Counted from the first letter of the stretch, positions 1 to 9,080 are shown. The stretch is 64,000 nt of DNA from JAXLRU01 sp046330935 (GCA_046330935.1 JAXLRU010000002.1:682001-746000); one strand, 5' to 3'. Notes: generated by a model not told the origin, from the sequence alone. Made by a program: numbers and translations.

Positions 1-726
1 CGATCGCACCGCAGCGGCGACCAGCCCGGCGTCCGGGCTGTCGCCGTGCACGCACACGGACGCGACGGCGACGGGCACCTCGGTGCCGTCCACGGCGGTC
101 ACGACGCCGTCGACGGCCATCCGGACGGCGCGCCGCGCCACCTCCTGCGGGTCGGTGACCAGGGCCCCCGGCAGCGAGCGCGGCTGCAGCGTGCCCGAGG
201 CGGTGTAGCCGCGGTCGGGGAAGCCCTCGGCGACGCCGCGCAGCCCCGCGGCCTCGGCGGCCTGCAGCAGGGCCGAGCCGGGCAACCCCAGCACCGGCAG
301 CGACGTCCCCGTGGCGCGCCCGTACTCGGCAGCGGCCTCCACCACCGCCTCGGCCTGGGCCCGGTGGGCGACGACCGCGTTGTACAGCGCCCCGTGCGGC
401 TTCACGTAGGCCACCCGCGCCCCCGCGACCGCGGCCATCGCCGCCAGCGCGCCCAGCTGGTAAAGCACCTCGTCGCGCAGCTCGGCCGGCGGGACCTCGA
501 CGAAGCGACGGCCGAACCCGGCGAGGTCGCGGTAGCTGACCTGCGCGCCGATCGCCACACCTCGGGCGGCGGCGGTGGCGCACGTGCGCCGCAGCGTCGA
601 GGGGTCGCCCGCGTGGAAGCCGCACGCCACGTTGGCGCTGGTCACCGAGGCGAGCACGGCGTCGTCGTCGCCGAGGGACCAGCGCCCGAACGACTCCCCC
701 ACGTCGGCGTTGAGGTCGATCGTCAC
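1..726 (-). CDS. pxpA: LamB/YcsF family protein, 5-oxoprolinase subunit A (partial at window edge)
   Basis: Reading leftward from a GTG at 726, 242 codons stay open to the window edge, so the stop lies outside. The N-terminus reads VTIDLNADVGESFGRW, the LamB/YcsF signature, followed by SANVACGFHAGDP and YVKPHGALYN, all family hallmarks. The family is about 250 residues, so nearly the whole protein is present. PxpA works with PxpB and PxpC in ATP-dependent cleavage of 5-oxoproline to glutamate in the cytoplasm (family knowledge). The partner genes would lie left of the window, which cannot be checked. The GTG is chosen because the conserved sequence begins immediately after it. Confidence 0.9.
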   Translation of the reverse strand, partial: MTIDLNADVGESFGRWSLGDDDAVLASVTSANVACGFHAGDPSTLRRTCATAAARGVAIGAQVSYRDLAGFGRRFVEVPPAELRDEVLYQLGALAAMAAVAGARVAYVKPHGALYNAVVAHRAQAEAVVEAAAEYGRATGTSLPVLGLPGSALLQAAEAAGLRGVAEGFPDRGYTASGTLQPRSLPGALVTDPQEVARRAVRMAVDGVVTAVDGTEVPVAVASVCVHGDSPDAGLVAAAVRS

Positions 727-899
727 AGCGTCCCGGTGCACGTCTCCAGCGTGCCAGCAGGCGGCGCGTTCCGGGGCACGGCCCAGCTGCCGCGTCTCTA
801 CCGACGCTCGGACGACGAGCGGCGGCGTGTCGGGCTGCCCGCGTGCACCGTCCGTCGGCAACGTGCCGGCAGCGTCGAGATGGGCGGGGGCGACGGGCC

Positions 900-1721
900 T
901 TAGCCGGCCTGCCGCCCCCATTGCGCCTCGTTCGAGCCCGTCTCGTAACTGACCTCGGTCTCGATACGGCCACCCAGGACGTCCTCGGCCACGTAGAGCA
1001 GCGACTCGCCCTCGGGCCACTCCCCCTCGTCCAGCAGCCGGGGGTTCGCCAGGACCGCCGCGACCGTGTCCCGCCCCCGCGCCACCAGACCTGCCCGCAG
1101 GTAGAGGAACGAGTCGTCCATCAGAGGGATCAGCGGTGATCCGGGATCGTCGCCTTCGAACCTCACCGTCCGCTCGCACAGGTCACGCCGGTCGAGGTCG
1201 AACAGCACGCTCGCCAGGCGCTCCTGGAACGCGGCCACCTCGGGCGCCGGCAGCCGGTCCAGAGCGTGGACGAGCGAGGCCACGCCCGCCTGGTCAGCGT
1301 CACCGTGCATCTGTGCGATCAGCGCCCAGAACTGGTCCTCGCCCATCGAGCGGTGCACGCCGTCGGCCGTCCAGCGGATGCTCCGCGGCGGCCTCACGCT
1401 CGCCGCGTCCGGGTGCCCGGTGCTCTCCCGGGCCAGGGACCACACGCCGAGGGTCAACCCGGCGACGGCGAACATCGTCGCCGCCGCGACCGCGGACTCC
1501 ACACGGATCCGTCGCGGCGTCCTGCGGCTGTTCTCCGGGCGGAACACCTGCCGACCGAGCACGACCTGGATCGCATTCACGACTCCGAGGGCCACCACGG
1601 GCAGGAGCACCGCCACCAGCAGCGGCAGCAGAGGCAGGCGCACGCACTGAGCGTAGCGACGCACCGGGGCGGCCAGGGCCGCTTCGAACACGGGCCGGCG
1701 CGTGGAGTGCAGGGTGCGCAT
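900..1721 (-). CDS. DUF4240-like membrane-anchored protein
   Basis: 273 residues from the ATG at 1721; the frame is open to a GTG at 1790, but that extension is Arg/Pro-rich and looks non-coding. Two hydrophobic segments near the N-terminus (LLPLLVAVLLPVVALGVV and the stretch around AAATMFAVAGLTLGVWSLA) precede a soluble domain that starts MGEDQFWALIAQMHG and ends YETGSNEAQWG. That opening and closing pattern resembles DUF4240 proteins, whose function is unknown. The fusion to two membrane segments is a detail of this copy. It stands alone and is divergent from the small gene at 1802. Confidence 0.6.
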   Translation of the reverse strand: MRTLHSTRRPVFEAALAAPVRRYAQCVRLPLLPLLVAVLLPVVALGVVNAIQVVLGRQVFRPENSRRTPRRIRVESAVAAATMFAVAGLTLGVWSLARESTGHPDAASVRPPRSIRWTADGVHRSMGEDQFWALIAQMHGDADQAGVASLVHALDRLPAPEVAAFQERLASVLFDLDRRDLCERTVRFEGDDPGSPLIPLMDDSFLYLRAGLVARGRDTVAAVLANPRLLDEGEWPEGESLLYVAEDVLGGRIETEVSYETGSNEAQWGRQAG

Positions 1722-1801
1722 GCCCGGTTCGAGCCACGGGTAGGGCACTATCTGAGGACGCGCTCCACTGGGGGCGCGCACCCCGAGCACCCGGAGGAAC
1801 C

Positions 1802-2086
1802 ATGACGGCGACCAAGCGAGCCGACCTGCCGCTGGAGGACTACGACCACCTCAACGTGGGCACCCTCGCCGGCCGCATCCGGTCCCTGGACGCCGACCAG
1901 CTCGCCAAGGTGCTCGCGTTCGAGGAGTCCCACGGGCGCCGGATGCCGGTGCTGCAGGTGCTGCGCCGGCGCCTCGCCGAGGTGAAGGGCGGCGCGCCGC
2001 TGAGCAAGGGTTCGGGGGCGCCGACGACGGCCGCCACCGACGCGTCCGAGCAGGGCGACGACGCGGACGCCGACACCCAGGGCTGA
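1802..2086 (+). CDS. Small helical-domain protein (DUF8129-like)
   Basis: 94 residues from ATG 1802. The core (LPLEDYDHLNVGTLAGRIR, then LDADQLAKVLAFEESHGRR and VLQVLRRRLAEV) resembles a short three-helix actinobacterial domain found alone or at the C-terminus of lipid-droplet-associated proteins, which I recall as DUF8129. The last 35 residues are acidic and low complexity. No enzymatic motif is visible. The start is supported by the divergent arrangement with the gene ending at 900 and by the domain beginning within 10 residues. Function unknown. Confidence 0.7.
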   Translation: MTATKRADLPLEDYDHLNVGTLAGRIRSLDADQLAKVLAFEESHGRRMPVLQVLRRRLAEVKGGAPLSKGSGAPTTAATDASEQGDDADADTQG

Positions 2087-2194
2087 CGAGCCGGCACGCC
2101 CCGGCGTCACGCGGCGTCGAAACCGAGTGGCGCCGGGGCCCGGGCAACGATGGGGTGGACCTCGCCAGGATCAGGGCGAGGAGAGGGATTCCCG

Positions 2195-3184
2195 ATGCGT
2201 CAGCGCACACTGGGCCGAGGCCTGCAGGTCTCGGCCCTCGGACTCGGTTGCATGGGCATGAGCTCCGGTTACGGGGCGCCCAAGGACACCGGGGAGATGA
2301 CGGCGCTGCTGCGCCACGCCGTCGACCTCGGCGTCACATTCTTCGACACCGCCGAGGTCTACGGCCCCTTCACGAACGAGAGGCTGCTCGGCGCCGCCCT
2401 GGCGCCCGTGCGCGACCAGGTGCTGATCGCCACCAAGTTCGGGTTCGCCTCCGGCCCGGACGGGCCGGCGCCCTTCGCCGGGCTCGACAGCCGGCCCGAG
2501 CACATCCGCGAGGTCGTCGACGCGTCCCTGCAGCGCCTGGCCACCGACCGGATCGACCTGCTCTACCAGCACCGGGTGGACCCGGCCGTCCCGATCGAGG
2601 ACGTCGCCGGCACCGTCAAGGAGCTGATCGAGGCGGGCAAGGTCGCGCACTTCGGCCTTTCCGAGGCGGGCGCCGACACCATCCGGCGCGCGCACGCCGT
2701 CCAGCCCGTGACCGCCGTCCAGTCCGAGTACTCGCTGTGGACGCGCGACCCCGAACCCGAGGTGCTGCCGGCCCTGGCGGAGCTGGGCATCGGCTTCGTC
2801 CCGTTCAGCCCCCTGGGCCGCGGCTACCTCACCGGCGAGCTGGCCGGGGCGAGTTTCGGGGACGGCGACCTGCGCGCCAACCTGCCCCGGTTCGCGCCCG
2901 ACGCGATGGCCGCCAACCAGGCGCTCGTCGACCTGCTGCGCGACGTCGGCCTCTCCCACGGACTCACCCCCGCCCAGGTGGCGCTGGCCTGGCTGCTCGC
3001 CCAGCGCGAGTGGATCGTCCCGATCCCCGGCACCACCAAGCAGGCGCGGCTGGAGGAGAACCTGGCCGCCGCCGAGGTCGACCTCTCCCCCGACGAGCTG
3101 GCCGAGCTCGACGCGGCGGCGCAGCGGATCGGCGTCACCGGCGAGCGGTACGCGGCGATGATGGCGAACCTCGTGGGCCGCTGA
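2195..3184 (+). CDS. Aldo/keto reductase
   Basis: 329 residues from ATG 2195, preceded by an AG-rich stretch (GAGGAGAGGGATT). The catalytic tetrad of the family is visible: Asp and Tyr in FFDTAEVYGPF, Lys in IATKFGF and His in LYQHRVDP. The C-terminal phosphate-binding pattern IPGTTKQARLEENL indicates NADPH use. The MRQRTLGRGLQVSALGLGCMGMS opening places it with the YakC/IolS-like reductases that reduce aldehydes or ketones. The substrate is unknown. It is followed after 86 bp by the antiporter, with no evidence of coupling. Confidence 0.93.
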   Translation: MRQRTLGRGLQVSALGLGCMGMSSGYGAPKDTGEMTALLRHAVDLGVTFFDTAEVYGPFTNERLLGAALAPVRDQVLIATKFGFASGPDGPAPFAGLDSRPEHIREVVDASLQRLATDRIDLLYQHRVDPAVPIEDVAGTVKELIEAGKVAHFGLSEAGADTIRRAHAVQPVTAVQSEYSLWTRDPEPEVLPALAELGIGFVPFSPLGRGYLTGELAGASFGDGDLRANLPRFAPDAMAANQALVDLLRDVGLSHGLTPAQVALAWLLAQREWIVPIPGTTKQARLEENLAAAEVDLSPDELAELDAAAQRIGVTGERYAAMMANLVGR

Positions 3185-3270
3185 GGCGCCGACGCCGTCT
3201 GGAAGCGGATGCCCGAGCACGCCAGGATGGGCGCGGGTGAGGCTGTCCTCACCACCCACGGAGGTGAGGC

Positions 3271-4860
3271 GTGCTCGGGCTCGAACTGATCGTCGTCCTG
3301 CTCAGCGCGGTACTCGTCGGCAACGCGCTCGGGCGGCGCCTGCGCGTGGCGCCGCCCGTGCTGCTGCTCGCATTCGGCGTGCTGCTGGGCTTCGCGCCGA
3401 CGCTGCGCGAGGTGCACCTGCCGCCCGAGGTCGTGCTGCTGGTGTTCCTGCCCGCCCTGCTGTTCTGGGAGGCGCTGAACATCTCGCTGCAGCAGATCCG
3501 CCGCACCCTGCGGGGGATCGTGCTGGTCAGCACCCTGCTGGTGATCCTCACGGCGGCGGCGGTCGCGGCCACCGCGCACTGGCTGGGCATGCCGTGGGGG
3601 GCGGCGTGGGTGCTCGGCGCGGCCGTCGCACCGACGGACGCCACGGCCGTCGCCGTCGTCTCCCGGTTGATCCCCCGCCGCCAGCTCACCGTCCTGCGTG
3701 CCGAGAGCCTGGTCAACGACGGGACGGCGCTGGTCGTGTTCGGCCTGGCCGTCGGGGTGGCGGTCGGCGAGGCGCACCTGACGCCGCTGGCCGTCGGCGG
3801 GCACTTCGCGCTCGCCTACGTCGGCGGCGCGGTCGCAGGTCTGGTCACGGCGTGGGTGACCACCCGAGCCCGCCGCCTGCTCGACGACCTGCTGCTCGAG
3901 AACGTGCTCGCGATCCTCGCGCCGTTCGCCGCCTACCTGCTGGCCGAGACGGTCGAGGCGTCGGGCGTGCTCGCCGTCGTCGTCTACGGCCTGATGCGGG
4001 GGCAGACGGGGCCGCGGCAGGTACGCGCGGACGCCCGGCAGGTGTCGCAGGCGTTCTGGAGCCTGTCGACGTTCGCGCTCAACGGGGCGCTGTTCGTGCT
4101 CGTGGGGATCGAGGTCAACTCCTCGGTGCGGCAGCTCACCAGCGTCGACCTCGCGCGCGGGGTCGCCACCGTCGCCGCGGTCGTCGCCGTCCTGATCGTC
4201 GTGAGGATCGCGTTCCTGTTCGTCTCGGCGTACGCGATCCGCGCCATCGACCGCCGCCCCAGCCAGCGCCTGCGCCGGGTCAGCAACCGCTCGAGGGTCG
4301 TCAGCGGCCTCGCCGGGTTCCGCGGCGCGGTGTCGCTGGCCGCGGCCCTCGCCGTCCCGCAGACCCTGGAGTCGGGCGCGGCGTTCCCCCAGCGCGACCT
4401 CGTCGTCTTCGTCACCGCCGGGGTCATCGTGGTCACCCTCGCGCAGGGGCTCGTGCTGCCCGCCGTCATCCGGTGGGCGCGCCTGCCCGAGGACACGACG
4501 CTCGAGGAGGAGATCTCCTTCGCCTACCGCACGGCCGCCGAGGAGGCCTACGCGGCGATCCCCGAGATCGCCCGGCGCCTCGACACGCACGAGGAGGTCC
4601 TCGAGCGGCTGCTGCGCGAGTACGACGAGCACCTCGGCCTGCTGCGCGCCGACCCCGACGGCGACGACGACGAGCTCGCCCACCTGGCCCAGCACGACCG
4701 CGACTACGCCGCGCTGAAGCTGGAGCTGATCGGCCTCAAGCGCGAGGCCGTCGTGCGGCTGCGCGACGAGCGTCGGATCGACGACGACACGCTGCGCCAC
4801 CTCACGATGCGCCTCGACCTCGAAGAGGTGCGGCTGTCGCGGCGCGAACTCGTGGACTGA
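3271..4860 (+). CDS. Na+/H+ antiporter, CPA1 family
   Basis: 529 residues from a GTG at 3271 with GAGGTGAGG just upstream. About twelve hydrophobic segments fill residues 1-400. The ion-binding core motifs are present: APTDATAV around residue 125 and ESLVNDGTALVVF around residue 150, the CPA1 pattern. The last 120 residues are a charged cytoplasmic tail rich in Asp, Glu and Arg, likely regulatory. It would exchange Na+ (or K+) for protons across the membrane. It ends 7 bp before the convergent ABC permease gene. Confidence 0.93.
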   Translation: MLGLELIVVLLSAVLVGNALGRRLRVAPPVLLLAFGVLLGFAPTLREVHLPPEVVLLVFLPALLFWEALNISLQQIRRTLRGIVLVSTLLVILTAAAVAATAHWLGMPWGAAWVLGAAVAPTDATAVAVVSRLIPRRQLTVLRAESLVNDGTALVVFGLAVGVAVGEAHLTPLAVGGHFALAYVGGAVAGLVTAWVTTRARRLLDDLLLENVLAILAPFAAYLLAETVEASGVLAVVVYGLMRGQTGPRQVRADARQVSQAFWSLSTFALNGALFVLVGIEVNSSVRQLTSVDLARGVATVAAVVAVLIVVRIAFLFVSAYAIRAIDRRPSQRLRRVSNRSRVVSGLAGFRGAVSLAAALAVPQTLESGAAFPQRDLVVFVTAGVIVVTLAQGLVLPAVIRWARLPEDTTLEEEISFAYRTAAEEAYAAIPEIARRLDTHEEVLERLLREYDEHLGLLRADPDGDDDELAHLAQHDRDYAALKLELIGLKREAVVRLRDERRIDDDTLRHLTMRLDLEEVRLSRRELVD

Positions 4861-4866
4861 GCCGGC

Positions 4867-5727
4867 TCAGAGGTCCTTGCGCGAGAACGACACGGCGGCG
4901 AGGCCGGCGATGCCGAGCGTCCACACCGCGGCCCAGGCCAGGTACTGGCCGGTCAACGGCGAGGCGCTGAGGAACGGGAACGCGCGCCCGCCCGCGTCGC
5001 CGAACATCGACAGGGCCGCCGGGTCCTGGAACGCGTGCATCGCCCCGCGCCACAGCCCGTCGGTGGGCAGCAGCACCCGCGAGACCGTGCCGACCCGGGC
5101 CACGGAGTCGTTCTCCAACGACTGCCCGATGCCGCCGACGACCCCCGCCACCCAGGTGGTGCCGAACAGCCCCACGGAGATCACGCCGGACGCCATGGGT
5201 GAGATCGCCGTGGACAGCAGCAGGGCGAGGGTCAGGAGGACGACGGTCTGCGCGGCCAGCAGCGCCAGGGCGGTGACGATCGACGGCGGCCAGTAGTCGA
5301 CCGTCGCCTTCACCACGAGGCACTGGGCCAGGCCCGCGACGACGACGAACCCGACGCCGAAGACCAGCAGTCCCACCCACTTGCCGAGCAGGAACGACCA
5401 CCGCCGCACCGGCCGGGCCAGCACCGACAGCGCGATCCCCGAGTCGATCTCGCCCGACAGCGTGGGCCCGGCGAGGAACGCGGTGCCCAGCGCCGCGATG
5501 AGGCTGAAGCCGAACATCACGAGGTTGAGCAGGATCGATGCCGTCAGCCGGGTCTCGCCGCTGGTCATCGCCTGCTCGCCGGTCTCCGACGCCACCTTCG
5601 AGAAGCCCCACCAGCTGAGCAGGAGCAGCAGCAGCGTCAGCACGGCCAGCGCCAGCAGCACCTTCCGCCGTGCGGCCTCCCGCAACGTGAGCACCGCCAC
5701 CGTGCCCGCCGTCCGCAGCTCGTTCAC
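4867..5727 (-). CDS. ABC-2 type transporter permease
   Basis: 286 residues with six hydrophobic segments, beginning MNELRTAGTVAVLTLREAARRKV. The ABC-2 permease architecture is clear, including the conserved Glu-Ile-Asp segment SGEIDSGIALSVLARPVRR near residue 90. It is the last gene of a four-gene leftward operon (sigma, anti-sigma, ATPase, permease). Its ATG overlaps the ATPase stop by 4 nt, so translation is probably coupled. With the ATPase it would form an exporter of unknown substrate. Confidence 0.9.
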   Translation of the reverse strand: MNELRTAGTVAVLTLREAARRKVLLALAVLTLLLLLLSWWGFSKVASETGEQAMTSGETRLTASILLNLVMFGFSLIAALGTAFLAGPTLSGEIDSGIALSVLARPVRRWSFLLGKWVGLLVFGVGFVVVAGLAQCLVVKATVDYWPPSIVTALALLAAQTVVLLTLALLLSTAISPMASGVISVGLFGTTWVAGVVGGIGQSLENDSVARVGTVSRVLLPTDGLWRGAMHAFQDPAALSMFGDAGGRAFPFLSASPLTGQYLAWAAVWTLGIAGLAAVSFSRKDL

Positions 5728-6713
5728 CGGTCGCCCCCCTGCTTGAGAATGCCCAGAAGTCGTTCCTCGAGGCTGATCCGCCCCGGCTCCACGGCGTGGA
5801 CGTCGACGCCCGCGCGCACGAGATCGGCGACGAGCCCCGGTACGGGCCCCTCGTCGTCCGGCAGTGCCACCGTGTACCAGTCGCCCTCGACGGCGACCGG
5901 CCCCGCCGCGGACAGCCGCGCGTGCGCCGTCGCGCTCACGTTCGTCAGGTGCAGCCGCACCTCGTGCCGCCCCAGCAGCTCGGCGAGGGTCCCCGAGGCG
6001 GCCACGCGCCCCTTGTCGAGGATCACCACGCGGTCGCAGACCCGCTCGACCTCGCCGATGAGGTGCGAGTTCAGCAGCACCGCGACGCCCTGCTCGCGCA
6101 GGTGCAGGACGATGTCGCGGACGTCGACGCGGCCCAGCGGGTCCAGCGCGCTCGTCGGCTCGTCGAGGATCACCAGCTGCGGCCGGGCCACCAGGGCCAC
6201 GGCGAGGCCGAGCCGCTGCTGCATCCCCTTGGAGAACCCGCCCGCACGGTCACCCGCGCGCTCGGCCAGGCCCACCAGCGCGAGGCGTTCGGCCTGCTCC
6301 GCGGCACCCACCCGCGCGCCGGACAGCTTCACGTGCAGCGCGAGCACCTCGGCGGCGGTCAGCCACGGCTGGTACCGGAACAGCTCCGGCAGGTAGCCGA
6401 CCAGCGCCCGCGCGGCGGGGTCGGAGGCAGGCCGGCCCAGCAGCATCACCTCACCCGCGTCGGGCCGCACCAGCCCCAGCAGCATCTTGATCACCGAGGT
6501 CTTGCCGGCGCCGTTGGGGCCGAGCAGGCCCACGACCTCGCCGCGGCCGACGCTGAACGACACGTCGGAGACCGCCTGGCGCTTGCCGTAGCGCTTGCGA
6601 AGGCCCGAACACCAGGCGGCGGGTGCGTCGGGGACGCCGCGCGCGGGCGCGGCCACCGAGGAGGTGGCTGGGCCCATCCCTTTGGCCGCACCCGAGCCCG
6701 TCGCGACCGTCAC
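5724..6713 (-). CDS. ABC transporter ATP-binding protein
   Basis: 329 residues from a GTG at 6713 that overlaps the anti-sigma stop (GTGA). Walker A is GPNGAGKTSVIKML, the signature is FSKGMQQRLGLAVAL rather than LSGGQ, as often seen in ABC-2 exporters, Walker B is LVILDEPTSALDP and the switch His is in LLNSHLIGEV. The C-terminal 90 residues form the accessory domain common in CcmA-type ATPases. The first 30 residues are Ala/Gly-rich and may indicate a later start, for example at the methionine at residue 13. It energises the permease encoded next. Confidence 0.92.
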   Translation of the reverse strand: MTVATGSGAAKGMGPATSSVAAPARGVPDAPAAWCSGLRKRYGKRQAVSDVSFSVGRGEVVGLLGPNGAGKTSVIKMLLGLVRPDAGEVMLLGRPASDPAARALVGYLPELFRYQPWLTAAEVLALHVKLSGARVGAAEQAERLALVGLAERAGDRAGGFSKGMQQRLGLAVALVARPQLVILDEPTSALDPLGRVDVRDIVLHLREQGVAVLLNSHLIGEVERVCDRVVILDKGRVAASGTLAELLGRHEVRLHLTNVSATAHARLSAAGPVAVEGDWYTVALPDDEGPVPGLVADLVRAGVDVHAVEPGRISLEERLLGILKQGGDR

Positions 6714-7831
6714 CGCAGTCCCCTGGCGACGGCGAGCACCTCGTCGTCGTCCAGCGAGCCCGCGACGGCCGTGACCACGCCGTCCTTCACCCACACGACC
6801 GCCGTCATCGTCTTGTCCTTCGCCCGCAGCAGCGTCGCGGGGACGCCGCCCACCTGCACCTGCGACGTCGTCGCCATGTCGGCCGGGAACGGCAGCGGCA
6901 GGGTGGTGCCGTCGGCGGTGAAGGTGCGCAGCTGCGCCGCGAGGTCCTTGGGCAGGCCGGGCAGCGAGAGCAGGTAGTCGCGGATCACGGGGAACGCGAC
7001 GCCGCTGGACTCGGCCGTCGGCGCCACCGCCCGGCCCACGATCAGGCCCGGCACGCCCTGGTTCGACGGCCAGATCGCCGCCAGCCCCGGGCCCGCCTTC
7101 AGCCGGACCTTGCTGCCCGCCACGCCGGCGGGCGGCGCGGGCAGGGACTTGCCCGAGCTCTCCACCTTGGCCGCGGCCCGCGCCGGGTCGAAGGTGAACG
7201 TCGCCTCCACCGGGCCGCTGACCTGGAAGGACGGCTGCGAGCGGAGGCCGCGGGGCAGCTGCGCCACGCTCGGCACGGGCAGGCCGCTCTCCTTCGCCGC
7301 GGCCGCCGCGCCGTCCACGCCGCGCAGGTCGGGCGCGGAGACGACGTCGACCTTGCCGTAGCCGCTCAGGTCGGGGATCGCCAGCAGGTCGGAGGTGCGC
7401 ACCGCCACCGGCGCCACCTTCTCGGTGCGGAAGACCGGCAGCCAACCGTTCGCGGCCGCCGTCCCCGCGCCCGCCAGCACCGCCGCGGCCGCGACGACGG
7501 CCACCGCGGGGCGGCGCACCGAGCGCCACCGGGTGCCCCCGACGAGGCGCAGCGCCGGGGCCTGCGCGGGAAAGGCCTGGGCCTGCGTGCGAGTGCCCGC
7601 GGCCGGTGCCGACGCCGCCGCGCTCAGCCGCAGCCACGCGGCGTCCACGTCGTCGTCGGCGAGGTCGGGTGCGCCGCCGAGCAGCGAGGCGACGCCGTCG
7701 GCGTCGGCGCGCATGCGGTCCAGGGACGCGCGGCATGTGGGGCAGGTCGAGGCGTGCTCACGGTCGGTCGAGGCCACGCCGTCCGGCTCGTCGAGCAGGC
7801 GGCGCAGCACCCCCTCAGCGGTGTGACCCAT
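6710..7831 (-). CDS. Transmembrane anti-sigma factor (zinc-finger type)
   Basis: 373 residues. The N-terminal cytoplasmic part carries the ZAS motif HASTCPTC near residues 26-33. A single hydrophobic segment (AVAVVAAAAVLAGAGTAAA, near residue 115) is followed by an extracytoplasmic domain of about 240 residues with alternating hydrophobic strands, likely the sensing part. It begins 17 nt inside the sigma gene and ends in a 4-nt overlap with the ATPase gene. It should bind and inhibit the ECF factor encoded at 7815-8549 until a signal at the membrane releases it. The linked ABC exporter suggests an envelope or toxic-compound signal (inference). Confidence 0.85.
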   Translation of the reverse strand: MGHTAEGVLRRLLDEPDGVASTDREHASTCPTCRASLDRMRADADGVASLLGGAPDLADDDVDAAWLRLSAAASAPAAGTRTQAQAFPAQAPALRLVGGTRWRSVRRPAVAVVAAAAVLAGAGTAAANGWLPVFRTEKVAPVAVRTSDLLAIPDLSGYGKVDVVSAPDLRGVDGAAAAAKESGLPVPSVAQLPRGLRSQPSFQVSGPVEATFTFDPARAAAKVESSGKSLPAPPAGVAGSKVRLKAGPGLAAIWPSNQGVPGLIVGRAVAPTAESSGVAFPVIRDYLLSLPGLPKDLAAQLRTFTADGTTLPLPFPADMATTSQVQVGGVPATLLRAKDKTMTAVVWVKDGVVTAVAGSLDDDEVLAVARGLR

Positions 7832-8549
7832 GGTCGTTCAACTCCTTGCGAAGGGCGGCCTCGGCGCGGCGCACAGTGGTGCCGACGCTCGTGGCGGACA
7901 GGTGGAGGGTGGCCGCGACCTCGGCGTAGCTGAGGCCGCTGTGGCGCAGGACGAGGGCGGCGGCCTGCTTGTGCGGCAGGCGGGCGAGCGCGGCGCGCAC
8001 CCGGGCGCGCTCGTCGCCGGTGACGACGTGGTCGGCGACGTCGGGGACGACGACCGCCTCCTTCGCGGCCACCGCCTCCTCGCGGGCGTCGCGCCGGCGT
8101 CCGGAGCGGATCACGTTGAGTGCGGTGTGGGCGGCGGCGGCGCACAGCCAGCCGCGGGCCTCGGCGGCCGGCACCTGCGAGCGGGCCAGCGACAGGAAGA
8201 CCTCCTGCGCGACGTCCTCGGCCTCGTCCCGCGAGCCGAGCACCCGGGCGGCCACGCCCACGACCAGCCGGTACTCGCGGCGGAAGACGTCGTCGAGGTC
8301 GCGGCGCAGGCCGGGTGCCGCAGGGGCACCGGTGTCGGCACGGGCACCGGCACCCGGCACGGCGTCGGAGGAGGTCACGGAGGTGACGCTGCCAGGTCCG
8401 CGGCCGTCGTGTCGCGGGGGATGGGCGGGTCGGGTGGGGGCCGCCCTGGGATCGGGCGCCGCCGGTGCCGGGCGCAGGGTGGTCACCACGCCCGTCCCGG
8501 CCGCGCCCGCGAGCGCGGGTTCGGGTCGTCCCCGTCGTGTGAGGTCCAT
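7815..8549 (-). CDS. ECF RNA polymerase sigma factor
   Basis: 244 residues from the ATG at 8549. Region 2 is visible as DVFRREYRLVVGVAARVLG, followed by SRDEAEDVAQEVFLSLAR and WLCAAAAHTALNVIRSGRR. Region 4 is RVRAALARLPHKQAAALVLR followed by GLSYAEVAATLHLSATSVGT. The first 80 residues are Pro/Ala/Gly-rich, so an internal GTG nearer the domain is possible. It is co-transcribed with its membrane anti-sigma and an ABC exporter. By family knowledge such factors usually activate their own operon. Confidence 0.88.
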   Translation of the reverse strand: MDLTRRGRPEPALAGAAGTGVVTTLRPAPAAPDPRAAPTRPAHPPRHDGRGPGSVTSVTSSDAVPGAGARADTGAPAAPGLRRDLDDVFRREYRLVVGVAARVLGSRDEAEDVAQEVFLSLARSQVPAAEARGWLCAAAAHTALNVIRSGRRRDAREEAVAAKEAVVVPDVADHVVTGDERARVRAALARLPHKQAAALVLRHSGLSYAEVAATLHLSATSVGTTVRRAEAALRKELNDHGSHR

Positions 8550-8561
8550 GCCCCTACAGCA

Positions 8562-8599
8562 CCGCCGGGCCCGTGGATGTGACACCACGGACCCGGCGG
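8562..8599 (-). terminator. Hairpin terminator after the VOC/AraC pair
   Basis: Arms of 15 nt (CCGCCGGGCCCGTGG at about 8562-8576 and CCACGGACCCGGCGG at 8585-8599) pair with one mismatch around an 8-nt loop. It lies between the stop of the VOC gene and the start of the sigma gene, so it would stop leftward transcripts from the AraC/VOC pair. No T-tract follows, as is usual in actinobacteria. Confidence 0.6.
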
Positions 8600-8610
8600 A
8601 GGAGGGAAGG

Positions 8611-9024
8611 TCAGGCGGGGGGTCCGCTGAAGCGCAGGTGGTTGCCGCAGGGGTCGCGGAAGGCGAAATCGCGGCCGTAGGGCTGCTGGATCGGCTCCTG
8701 CAGCACCTCGGCGCCGCTGGCGCGGATGTGCTCGAACGCGGCGTCCACGTCGTCGGTCTGGAAGATCATGCTCGCGAGTGCGCCGCGGGCCAGCAGCTGC
8801 GCGCGCAGGTCGCCGTCGGCCGGGGAGCGGCCCATGCCGGTCGGTTCGAGCACGATCTCGACGCCCGGCCGGCCGGGGGCGCTGATGGTGACCCAGCGGA
8901 ACTCGGGCATGGACACGTCGTTGACGAGCGTGAAGCCGAGCACTCCCTGGTAGAACTCGAGCGCCTTGTCGATGTCGTCGACCGGCAGGAACACGTGCGA
9001 CACGGTGAAGGAGGGCTTCGTCAT
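8611..9024 (-). CDS. VOC family (glyoxalase/bleomycin-resistance fold) protein
   Basis: 137 residues from ATG 9024. Two beta-alpha-beta-beta-beta modules are apparent: VSHVFLPVDDIDKALEFYQG at the N-terminus and MIFQTDDVDAAFEHIRASG after residue 85. The closing stretch FRDPCGNHLRFSG carries the usual DPxGN turn. VOC proteins bind a metal or a small ligand; which one cannot be told here. It lies 56 bp downstream of the AraC-type regulator, a common pairing that suggests regulation by that protein. Confidence 0.88.
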   Translation of the reverse strand: MTKPSFTVSHVFLPVDDIDKALEFYQGVLGFTLVNDVSMPEFRWVTISAPGRPGVEIVLEPTGMGRSPADGDLRAQLLARGALASMIFQTDDVDAAFEHIRASGAEVLQEPIQQPYGRDFAFRDPCGNHLRFSGPPA

Positions 9025-9080
9025 GCCCGCCACGCTAGGCGCGGCCGGGGTGACGCGGCTTCTCCGAAACTGCTCGATGG

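Noticed and set aside
2824..4800. Long antisense open frame opposite the antiporter
   Set aside because: Composition is Arg/Gly/Asp/Gln-rich as expected for a high-GC shadow; the plus strand encodes a clear antiporter.
5724..7736. Open frame of 670 codons ending in the ABC ATPase
   Set aside because: The first half is a shadow of the anti-sigma gene; a GTG overlapping the anti-sigma stop is the proper start.
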